Below, one piece after another: positions 35,517 to 42,756 of a stretch of DNA of 64,000 nt. Location: NCBI RefSeq assembly GCF_012927085.1, contig NZ_JABBFX010000001.1, positions 434,001 through 498,000 of the forward strand, in the 5' to 3' direction. The stretch's first letter is position 1. Every line of letters starts with the position of its first letter. The notes under the pieces were generated by a model that did no database searches, was not told where the DNA came from, and was given only the letters and a program-made list of their open reading frames with translations. This DNA comes from Ramlibacter agri. Lineage in GTDB: Bacteria; Pseudomonadota; Gammaproteobacteria; Burkholderiales; Burkholderiaceae_C. Made by a program: the position numbers and the translations under genes.

Positions 35517-35792
35517 GCAAGTCTCCTGGCAACCGGGCGCGGCCACCTTGTTCTTTGGCGGAATCATCGCAAAAGGGCTTGCGATTGTAGACCTGAGGTG
35601 GGTAAACCCTAGGACCTCACTCCATGTGTACAAGTCAATGCACCTGCACCCTGGCGGTGTCGGCGCCGCGCCACGCCAAAAGCGGGAATCCTTGGAACCA
35701 CAGTAGTCGCTTACATCTGGGCGACGGGCGCTTCAGATACATCAATTAACATTGAGGAAGAATTAAGGATGAGCAGCCTCGGGAGGGGCCAT

Positions 35793-36524
35793 ATGGGTGT
35801 GCGCTTCGTGATCCGGGACTGGGCGGCCTTGGCCCCTGGCCTGCACGCGGCCGCCGACTGGCGCGCCTGGGCGCGCGCACCCCATTGCCCGCAGGGCCTG
35901 CCGGAAGCGAAACTCGAGGCCATGCCGGCGATGCAGCGCCGACGGCTGAATGCCCTGGGCCGCGCCGCGGCCCAGATGGCGTGGGAAACCCACGCTCCCG
36001 GCAGCGGCCAGCCCGTGGTGTTCGCCTCCGGCTATGGCGACGCGCAGCGTTGCCTGGCCCTGCTGAAGGAATTCGCGGCCAGCGGAGCCGCCTCACCGAC
36101 CGATTTCACTTTTTCCGTGCACAACGCCATCGGCGCCATGTACTCGATCAGCCGCAACGACCAGGCCAGCTACAGCAGCGTGGCCGCCGGACCCGCCAGC
36201 GCCGCCAACGGCGTGGTGGAGGCTTGCGCCTTGCTGGCCGATGGCGCGCGCGAGGTGCTGCTGGTCTGCTACGACGCGCCGCTGCCCGGCGAATACGCCG
36301 CCTTCCAGAACGAGCCGGCCGCAGCCTATGCCTGGGCCTGGCGCATTGCCGCGGCCGACGCCGGCGAGCCGCACATCGCGCTGGCGTGGACCGCGGACGA
36401 CGCTGCCGCGCCGGCTTCGGAACTGCCCTTCGGCCTGCAGGCGCTGCGCTTCGCCGTGTCCGAAGACGCGCAGGCCGAGACGCGCGCCAACGGCATGCGC
36501 TGGACCTGGAGCCGCCATGCTTGA
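35793..36524 (+). CDS. ketosynthase-like chain-length factor of the aryl polyene cluster
   Basis: The 243-residue protein has the beta-ketoacyl synthase-like N-terminal domain (Ketoacyl-synt_2) found in aryl polyene clusters. The thiolase-like core is visible ([38 protein letters not shown]), but the catalytic cysteine motif is absent, so it is non-catalytic. In studied systems such a protein pairs with the elongating ketosynthase and sets chain length. An ATG at 35769 also exists, but the one at 35793 has GGAGGGG four bases upstream. It is the first gene of the cluster and overlaps the next by eight bases. Confidence 0.78.
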   Translation: MGVRFVIRDWAALAPGLHAAADWRAWARAPHCPQGLPEAKLEAMPAMQRRRLNALGRAAAQMAWETHAPGSGQPVVFASGYGDAQRCLALLKEFAASGAASPTDFTFSVHNAIGAMYSISRNDQASYSSVAAGPASAANGVVEACALLADGAREVLLVCYDAPLPGEYAAFQNEPAAAYAWAWRIAAADAGEPHIALAWTADDAAAPASELPFGLQALRFAVSEDAQAETRANGMRWTWSRHA

Positions 36525-37296
36525 GCGCATCGACCGGGCCTGGCGCGTCGCCGCCACCGGCCTGTGCTTCGCTAGCTTCGGCACCGGCAGCCTGATGCTG
36601 GGCATGGTGGTCTTTCCGATGCTGCGCGCCTGCATCCGCGACTCGCGGCGCCGCTCCGCGGTTGCCCGCTGGATGATCCGCCACACCTTCCGCTCCTTCG
36701 TCACGCTGATGCGCGCCACCCGCGTGCTGAGCGTGGAAGTGCGCGGCCTCGAGCGCCTGCAGGGCGGCGGCCGGCTGATCCTGGCCAACCACCCGACCCT
36801 GATCGACGTCGTGCTGCTGATGGCGCTGATCGAGCAGGGCGACTGCGTGGTGAAGGGCGCGCTTTCGCGCAACCCGATCACGCGCGGCCCGGTCCGCGCG
36901 GCCGGCTTCGTTTTCAACGACGACGGCGGCGAGGAGCTGCTGGAAGGCTGCGTGCGCTCGGTGCGCACCGGCAACAACCTGATCATCTTCCCCGAGGGCA
37001 CGCGCACCTCGCGCACCGAGCCCATGCGCCTGCAGCGCGGGGCGGCGCGGGTGGCGGTGCACGGCGAGCTGGACATCACGCCGGTGCGCATCCACTGCGC
37101 GCCGCTCACCCTGGCCAAGGGCGAGAAGTGGTGGCAGGTGCCGCCGCGCCGCGCCCACATCCGGATCGAGGTGGACGAGGTGATCCGGGTGTCGCCCTTC
37201 ATCGCGGCGGCCCCCAGCGCGGCGCTGGCCGCGCGCCACCTCAATCGCCACCTCACCGACTATTTTTCGAGAGAGCACGAACTTGCAAGCGCTTGA
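36517..37296 (+). CDS. PlsC-type acyltransferase of the polyene cluster
   Basis: The 259-residue product is a 1-acylglycerol-3-phosphate acyltransferase-like enzyme with one or two N-terminal membrane segments. Motif I is modified to ANHPTLIDVV (HP instead of the common HxxxxD spacing, with D following), and motif III is IIFPEGTRTS. In aryl polyene clusters such enzymes are thought to build the lipid that anchors the polyene in the outer membrane. It overlaps both neighbours, including the TTG start of the first ACP gene. Confidence 0.82.
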   Translation: MLERIDRAWRVAATGLCFASFGTGSLMLGMVVFPMLRACIRDSRRRSAVARWMIRHTFRSFVTLMRATRVLSVEVRGLERLQGGGRLILANHPTLIDVVLLMALIEQGDCVVKGALSRNPITRGPVRAAGFVFNDDGGEELLEGCVRSVRTGNNLIIFPEGTRTSRTEPMRLQRGAARVAVHGELDITPVRIHCAPLTLAKGEKWWQVPPRRAHIRIEVDEVIRVSPFIAAAPSAALAARHLNRHLTDYFSREHELASA

Positions 37297-37558
37297 ACAA
37301 GAGATCAAGGAACTGATCATCTCCGCCCTGTCGCTGGAAGACGTGCGGCCGCAGGACATCGCGACGGAAGCGCCGCTCTTCGTCGAAGGCCTGGGCCTGG
37401 ACTCCATCGACGCGCTGGAACTCGGCGTGGCGCTGCAGAAGCGCTACGGCGTCACCCTGTCGGCCGACGCGGCCGAAACCCGCCAGCATTTCGCGAGCGT
37501 CGCCGCGCTCGCGCGCTTCGTCTCCCAATCCCGCCCAGCCACCGTGCAAGCCAGGTGA
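37283..37558 (+). CDS. acyl carrier protein (first of two)
   Basis: The 91-residue product is an acyl carrier protein with the phosphopantetheine site GLDSIDALE (Ser at about residue 41). It starts at a TTG overlapping the acyltransferase gene. The DSI rather than DSL motif is shared with the next ACP and is common in aryl polyene systems. It would carry growing polyene intermediates after modification by the phosphopantetheinyl transferase at 49216-49869. Confidence 0.88.
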   Translation: MQALEQEIKELIISALSLEDVRPQDIATEAPLFVEGLGLDSIDALELGVALQKRYGVTLSADAAETRQHFASVAALARFVSQSRPATVQAR

Positions 37559-37821
37559 ACGCCATGACCAAGGACGACATCCTCAATCACATCGCCGCCA
37601 TCCTGGAGGAAACCTTCGAGATCGATCCCGCCAAGGTGAAGCCCGAGGCGAAGCTCTATGACGACCTCGAGATCGACAGCATCGACGCCGTCGACCTGAT
37701 CGTGCAGCTGAAGCCGCTGGTGGGCCGCCGCCTCGACCCCGAGGCCTTCAAGTCGGTGCGCACCGTGGCCGACGTGGTCGACGCGCTGTACGGCATGCTG
37801 GACAACCCCACGCCCGCCTGA
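37555..37821 (+). CDS. acyl carrier protein (second of two)
   Basis: An 88-residue acyl carrier protein (GTG start; ATG at 37564 is equally plausible). It has the four-helix ACP pattern and the phosphopantetheine site EIDSIDAVDL (Ser at about residue 42). It overlaps the first ACP by four bases. Paired, non-identical ACPs are typical of aryl polyene clusters, where one takes the aromatic starter and the other the elongating chain; which is which cannot be told here. Confidence 0.88.
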   Translation: MNAMTKDDILNHIAAILEETFEIDPAKVKPEAKLYDDLEIDSIDAVDLIVQLKPLVGRRLDPEAFKSVRTVADVVDALYGMLDNPTPA

Positions 37822-37830
37822 AGGCTGCGC

Positions 37831-38394
37831 GTGCGTGCTCCGCTGAAACTGCTGGCGGCGGTGGCCACGGTCGCCTATCCGCTCGTGGTCTACCTGGGCC
37901 TCGGCCGCTGGGACCCGCTGTGGGTCGCCCTGGCGCTGGCCGCGCTGCTGCTGCTGCGCGCGTGGAGCGGGCGCGACCCCGTGTGGCTGGTCGCCGGCTG
38001 CGGTGCGCTGGTGCTGGGAGCGTCCGCCAGCCTGGGGCACAGCTGGCTGCCGATGAAGCTCTATCCCGTGCTGGTCAGCGCCGTGCTGCTGGGGGTGTTC
38101 GGCGCCAGCCTGTGGCGGGGGCCGTCGATGATCGAGCGCATCGCCCGCCTCACCGAGCCGGACCTGCCGCCGCAAGGCGTGGCCTACACGCGCAAGGTCA
38201 CCATCGCCTGGTGCGCCTTCTTCGTCGTCAATGGCGCCATCGCGCTCGCCACCACCTTGTGGGGCAGCGAGCATGCGTGGCTGCTGTGGAACGGCCTGCT
38301 TTCGTATGGGGCCATGGGCCTGTTCTTCGCCGCCGAATGGCTGCTGCGCCAGCGCATGCGGGCCCGCCTGGCGGCCGCGGGGTCCCATGGCTGA
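37831..38394 (+). CDS. polytopic membrane protein of the polyene cluster (COG4648-like)
   Basis: The 187-residue product (GTG start) has about five to six hydrophobic helices, with LKLLAAVATVAYPLVVYLGLG at the N-terminus and WCAFFVVNGAIALATTLWG later. Proteins of this type are found next to the ACP and ligase genes in many aryl polyene clusters, but their function is not known. It overlaps the ligase-dehydratase gene by eight bases. Confidence 0.72.
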   Translation: MRAPLKLLAAVATVAYPLVVYLGLGRWDPLWVALALAALLLLRAWSGRDPVWLVAGCGALVLGASASLGHSWLPMKLYPVLVSAVLLGVFGASLWRGPSMIERIARLTEPDLPPQGVAYTRKVTIAWCAFFVVNGAIALATTLWGSEHAWLLWNGLLSYGAMGLFFAAEWLLRQRMRARLAAAGSHG

Positions 38395-40072
38395 CTGGAT
38401 CTCCCTCGCGCGGGTGGCCTTGCCCGGCCCCGCGCAGCGCGCGGTGGCGCGCCGTGGCGGCGCGCTGATTGCGCACGAACGTTTCAGTGCCGACGTCGCG
38501 CGCTGGCAGGCGGCCTTTGCGGCCGTGCCGGGCCAGCACGTGGCGATCTACTTCGCCGACAGCTACGACTTCGCCTGCGCCTTGTTCGGCGCCTGGCATG
38601 CCGGCAAGGTGGCGATGCTGCCCGGCGATGCCCAGCCCGCGACCCTGGAACGCCTGCTGCCGCAGGTGGCTGCCTGCGCCGGCGAATTGCCGGGCGCCTT
38701 GCAGCCGGCCGCGGCGCCCGGAGCGCCGCTGCATGAGCTCGACCTGCACGAGACGCAGGCGGTGATCTACACCTCCGGCTCCAGCGGCCAGCCAGTCGCC
38801 ATCCGCAAGCGGCTGGCGCAGCTGGAGGCCGAAGTGCAGCACCTGGAAACGGTGTTCGGCGCGCGCATGGATGCGGGCGGCGCGCCGCTGATCCGCGCAA
38901 CCGTCTCGCACCAGCACATCTACGGCCTGCTGTTCGTCACCACCTGGCCGCTGGCGGCCGGGCGCGTGGTGGAAGTCGAGAAGCTGGTCTATCCCGAACA
39001 GATGGCGCAGCGCCTGGGCCTCGAAGCGACGGCGCTGGTGTCCAGCCCTGCGCACCTGAAGCGCCTGCCGGAGAGCCTGGATTGGTCCGCGGCCCGCGGC
39101 CAGCTGCGGGCGATCTTCTCCTCCGGCGGCCCGCTGCCGCCGGAATCGTCCGGGCAGGCCCATGCGCTGCTGGGCGTGTCGCCGACCGAGGTGTACGGCA
39201 GCTCCGAGACCGGCGGCGTCGCCTGGCGCCAGCGCGCGCACGATGGCGATGCCTGGACCGCCCTGCCCGAAGTGCAGTGGCGGCTGAAGGACGACACGCT
39301 GTGCGTGCGCTCCGCGCACCTCGATGGCGACGAGTGGTGGGAAACCGCCGACCGCGCCAAGGCGCTGCCCGATGGCCGCTTCGTGCTGCAGGGGCGGGCC
39401 GACCGCATCGTCAAGATCGAGGAAAAGCGTGTCTCGCTGGTGGCGCTGGAAGACGCGCTCGCGGCCAGTGGCCTGGTCGCCGAAGGCAAGGCGCTGCTGG
39501 TGCCGTCCGAAGGCGGGCCGCGGCTCGCGGTGGTCGCGGTGCCCAGCGCCGAAGGCTGGTCGGTGCTGCAGGCCGAAGGCAAGCGCGGGATGAGCGCGCG
39601 CATCCGCCAGCACCTGCTGCAAGGCTTCGAGCGCGTGGTGCTGCCGCGCCGCTTCCGCTACCTGCGCGAGCTGCCGGTCAACACCCAGGGCAAGGCCACC
39701 GAGGCGCTGCTGGGCGTGCTGTTCCAGCCTGAGCTGCCGCGCGCCACCTGGCGTGAGCGCCGCGCGCCGCAGGCGGCGGTGAGCCTGGAGATCGTGCCGC
39801 AGCTGCGCGTGTTCGAAGGGCACTTCCCCGGCGCGCCGGTGCTGCCGGGTGTGGTGCAGCTCGATTGGGCCATCGCCTTCGGCCGCCGGGCCTTCGAACT
39901 GCCGCCGCGCTTTTTGCGCGCCGAGCAGATGAAGTTCCAGCAGCCGGTGCTGCCGCCGGTGCAGCTGGAACTGGAGCTGGAATGGAAGGCCGAGGCGCGG
40001 CAACTGCACTTCCGCTTCGCCTCGCAAACCGGCCAGCATTCCAGCGGCCGGCTGGTGTTCGGGGAGGCCTGA
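38387..40072 (+). CDS. AMP-ligase fused to a thioester dehydratase
   Basis: The 561-residue protein joins two activities. Residues about 1-440 are an adenylate-forming ligase with VIYTSGSSGQP (126-136), YGSSETGG, the hinge region GRADRIVKIEEKRVSL and a C-terminal lysine in NTQGKAT. Residues about 455-561 are a hot-dog dehydratase domain with FEGHFPGAPVLPGVVQ, carrying the FabZ/FabA catalytic histidine. In known aryl polyene systems the ligase loads an aromatic starter (4-hydroxybenzoate) onto an ACP and a separate ApeI dehydratase acts in each cycle. Here both are one chain. Confidence 0.88.
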   Translation: MADWISLARVALPGPAQRAVARRGGALIAHERFSADVARWQAAFAAVPGQHVAIYFADSYDFACALFGAWHAGKVAMLPGDAQPATLERLLPQVAACAGELPGALQPAAAPGAPLHELDLHETQAVIYTSGSSGQPVAIRKRLAQLEAEVQHLETVFGARMDAGGAPLIRATVSHQHIYGLLFVTTWPLAAGRVVEVEKLVYPEQMAQRLGLEATALVSSPAHLKRLPESLDWSAARGQLRAIFSSGGPLPPESSGQAHALLGVSPTEVYGSSETGGVAWRQRAHDGDAWTALPEVQWRLKDDTLCVRSAHLDGDEWWETADRAKALPDGRFVLQGRADRIVKIEEKRVSLVALEDALAASGLVAEGKALLVPSEGGPRLAVVAVPSAEGWSVLQAEGKRGMSARIRQHLLQGFERVVLPRRFRYLRELPVNTQGKATEALLGVLFQPELPRATWRERRAPQAAVSLEIVPQLRVFEGHFPGAPVLPGVVQLDWAIAFGRRAFELPPRFLRAEQMKFQQPVLPPVQLELELEWKAEARQLHFRFASQTGQHSSGRLVFGEA

Positions 40073-40074
40073 CC

Positions 40075-40812
40075 GTGTTCAAGCCGGTCGTCGTCATCCC
40101 CGTCTATAACCACCCGGACACGATTCCCGCGGTGTGCGCAGCGGTGCGCGCGCACGGGCTGGAATGCATCCTGGTCGACGACGGCAGCGACGGCCGCACG
40201 CAGGCTGCCGTGCAGCGCCTGGCCGTGCATGACCTCGGCGTGCACCGGCTGCGGCTGGCGACCAACCAGGGCAAGGGCGCCGCCATGGTGGCAGGCTTCC
40301 GTGAAGCCGCGCGCCGCGGCTTCACGCACGTGCTGCAGGTCGATGCCGACGGCCAGCACGACACCGGCGACATCCCGCAATTCATCGAGCAGGCGCGCCT
40401 GCATCCGGATGCGGTCATAGCCGGCTGTCCGGTGTACGACGCCAGCGTGCCCAAGGGCCGGCTCTACGGCCGCTATGCCACGCATGTCTGGGTCTGGATC
40501 AACACGCTGTCCCTGGACATCCGCGATTCCATGTGCGGCTTCCGCGCCTATCCGCTCGCCAGCCTGATGCCGCTGCTGGAGAAGGTCCGGATCGGCCGCC
40601 GCATGGACTTCGACAGCGACGTCATCGTGCGCCTGCACTGGCGCGGCGTGCCGGTCGTGAACCTGGCGACCCGCGTCACCTATCCGCAGGACGGCATCTC
40701 GCACTTCCGCATGCTGCGCGACAACGTGCGCATCTCGGCGATGCACACGCGCCTGTTCTTCGGCATGCTGGCGCGCTTGCCGATGCTGCTTTGGCGCAAG
40801 GTTGCGGCATGA
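40075..40812 (+). CDS. family 2 glycosyltransferase
   Basis: The 245-residue product (GTG start two bases after the previous stop) is a GT-A fold transferase: VVVIPVYNHPDTIPAVC, ECILVDDGSDGRT, LATNQGKGAAMVAGF and the metal-binding VDADGQHD. It resembles the dolichol-phosphate-mannose-synthase-like subfamily but without a long membrane tail. It probably adds a sugar to the polyene lipid. It overlaps the following acyltransferase by four bases. Confidence 0.88.
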   Translation: MFKPVVVIPVYNHPDTIPAVCAAVRAHGLECILVDDGSDGRTQAAVQRLAVHDLGVHRLRLATNQGKGAAMVAGFREAARRGFTHVLQVDADGQHDTGDIPQFIEQARLHPDAVIAGCPVYDASVPKGRLYGRYATHVWVWINTLSLDIRDSMCGFRAYPLASLMPLLEKVRIGRRMDFDSDVIVRLHWRGVPVVNLATRVTYPQDGISHFRMLRDNVRISAMHTRLFFGMLARLPMLLWRKVAA

Positions 40813-41729
40813 CAGCGACCGCCATCCACTGGGCGCGCATCGGCGAGTCGACCTTCGCCGCCGGGATCTGGTTCCTGTACGGCGTGCACCGCGTAGTCGG
40901 CCGGCGCCTGCTGCGCGCCCTGCTCTGGCCGGTGGTGCTGTTCTACGCCGCCACGCAGCCGCGCGCGCGCCGCGCCTCGCTGGACTACCTGGCCCGCATG
41001 CAGGCCGCGCACGGCGTGATCGGCGCCCAGCCCGGCACGCTCCACTGGCTGCGGCACCTGATGTCCTTCGCCGAGACCTTGCTGGACAAGCTGCTCGCCA
41101 CCTCCGGGCGCTACGCCTTCGCCGAGGTGAAACTGGAAGGCCAGGAACAGGTCGACGCGCTGCTGGCGCAAGGCCGCGGCGCGCTGCTGGTCACCGCCCA
41201 CATCGGCTGCCTGGAGCTGTGCCAGGCGCTCGCCAACCGCCTGCCCGGCCTGCGGCTGACGGTGCTGGTCCACACCCGCCACGCGGAGCGCTTCAACGCG
41301 ATCCTGAAGCGGCTGAACCCGGCCAGCCAGGTGACCTTGCTGCAGGTGACCGAGGTCGATGCTTCCACCGCCGTGGAGCTGGAGCGCCGCGTGCAGGCCG
41401 GCGAATTCGTCGCCATCGCTGGCGACCGGGTTCCGGTCGCCAGCGCGCGCACCGCGACCGTTCCATTCCTTGGAGCGCCGGCGAAGTTCCCTGTCGGCGC
41501 CTATGTGCTGGCTTCCTTGCTCGCCTGCCCGCTGCTGATGCTGGGCTGCGTGCGCGAGAACGGCCGGCACGTGGTGCGCTTCGAATTGCTGGGTGAACGG
41601 GTGCTTGTTCCGCGCGCCGGCCGTGACGCCGCCTTGCAACAATGGACGGAGCAGTTCGTCCGACGGATGGAGGCGCTGCTGGTCCGCGCGCCTTACGATT
41701 GGTTCAATTTCTATCCCTTCTGGGCATGA
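40809..41729 (+). CDS. LpxL/HtrB-like acyltransferase
   Basis: The 306-residue protein is a lysophospholipid acyltransferase of the LpxL/LpxM group. It has an N-terminal hydrophobic region, the motif VTAHIGCLELC (the His of HxxxxE/D), and a second block FVAIAGDRVPV. The C-terminus is aromatic (YDWFNFYPFWA), as in other members. In the aryl polyene context it likely acylates the lipid anchor, with the PlsC-type enzyme at 36517. Both ends overlap neighbours by four bases. Confidence 0.85.
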   Translation: MTATAIHWARIGESTFAAGIWFLYGVHRVVGRRLLRALLWPVVLFYAATQPRARRASLDYLARMQAAHGVIGAQPGTLHWLRHLMSFAETLLDKLLATSGRYAFAEVKLEGQEQVDALLAQGRGALLVTAHIGCLELCQALANRLPGLRLTVLVHTRHAERFNAILKRLNPASQVTLLQVTEVDASTAVELERRVQAGEFVAIAGDRVPVASARTATVPFLGAPAKFPVGAYVLASLLACPLLMLGCVRENGRHVVRFELLGERVLVPRAGRDAALQQWTEQFVRRMEALLVRAPYDWFNFYPFWA

Positions 41730-42142
41730 CGACCGACCTGAGCCACGAAGTGGAGGTGGTCCCCGCCTTCTACGACATCGACCCCATGGAGATCGTGTGG
41801 CACGGCCACTACGTGAAATACCTGGAGGTCGCCCGCACCGCCCTGCTCGGCAAGTTCAACTACGACTATCCGCGCATGCGCGAGTCCGGCTACGGCTGGC
41901 CCATCGTCGATATGCGCCTCAAGTACGTGCGGCCGGCCGAATTCGGCCAGCGCCTGAAGGTGCGCGCCGAAATCAAGGAGTGGGAGAACCGCTTGCGCAT
42001 CGAATACCGCATCACCGACGCCCTGAGCGGCCGGAAGCTCACCGAAGCCTCCACCATCCAGGTGGCGGTGCACATGGCCACGCGCGAAATGCAGTTCGTC
42101 TGCCCGCCCGTGCTGTGGGAGCGGCTGGGGGTGAAGCCATGA
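41726..42142 (+). CDS. hot-dog thioesterase of the polyene cluster
   Basis: The 138-residue product is a 4-hydroxybenzoyl-CoA thioesterase-like hot-dog protein with the active-site block YDIDPMEIVWHGHYVKYLEVAR (Asp and the N-terminal helix). It may release finished chains from the ACP or correct misloaded ones. Length and motif fit the YbgC/FadM group. It overlaps the genes on both sides by four bases. Confidence 0.88.
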   Translation: MTTDLSHEVEVVPAFYDIDPMEIVWHGHYVKYLEVARTALLGKFNYDYPRMRESGYGWPIVDMRLKYVRPAEFGQRLKVRAEIKEWENRLRIEYRITDALSGRKLTEASTIQVAVHMATREMQFVCPPVLWERLGVKP

Positions 42143-42756
42143 TGCGCCGCCGTTCCCTGCTGCTGGCAGCCTTGTCCGCGCCGGCCTTCGCGGCTGAACC
42201 CGTGCCGGCGCTGCTGCGCGAAGTGCGCCAGCGCCTGGCCAACGAGCCCGTCGTGCGCGGCGTCTTCGAGCAGCGCAAGACGGTCAAGGGCTTCCGCAAT
42301 CCCCTGGTCTCGACCGGCGACTTCGTGGTGGCGCGCGACCGCGGCGTGGTCTGGCGCACCTTGCAGCCGTTCGCGTCGACGCTGGTCGTCACGCGCGACC
42401 GCGTGCTGGCGCGCGGCGCCGACGGCAGCGTGGCGCGGCGGCTGAGCGCGAGCGAGGAGCCGGCCGTGCGCGCGATCAGCGAGACGCTGTTCGGCGTGAT
42501 GGCCGCCGACCTGCAGGCGCTGGCGCAGCGCTTCACGATCGAAGGCGAACTGGTCGGCCGCGAAGGCTGGAAGCTCGCCCTGCTGCCGCGCGATGCGGCG
42601 CTGGCCCGCTGGGTCCAGCGCGTCGAGCTGGAAGGCGAGCATTTCCTGCGCGGCGTGAAGCTGGCCGAAGGCAGCGGCGACCTGACGCAGATCCACCTTG
42701 CGCGGCACACCACCAGCGCGGCGCTGCGCCCCGAGGAGGAGAGCCAGTTTGAGTGA
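42139..42756 (+). CDS. LolA-like outer membrane lipoprotein carrier protein
   Basis: The 205-residue product has a signal peptide (MMRRRSLLLAALSAPAFAAE, cut after AFA) and a LolA-type beta fold (VRGVFEQRKTVKGFRNPLVSTGDFVVARDRGVVWRTLQPF). LolA carries lipoproteins through the periplasm. The copies in aryl polyene clusters are thought to move the lipid-linked product toward the outer membrane. It overlaps the exporter gene by eight bases. Confidence 0.85.
   Translation: MMRRRSLLLAALSAPAFAAEPVPALLREVRQRLANEPVVRGVFEQRKTVKGFRNPLVSTGDFVVARDRGVVWRTLQPFASTLVVTRDRVLARGADGSVARRLSASEEPAVRAISETLFGVMAADLQALAQRFTIEGELVGREGWKLALLPRDAALARWVQRVELEGEHFLRGVKLAEGSGDLTQIHLARHTTSAALRPEEESQFE

Noticed and set aside
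35517-35768. Promoter for the polyene cluster
   Set aside because: The gap is moderately AT-rich near its right end, but no -35/-10 pair with acceptable spacing was convincing enough to list.
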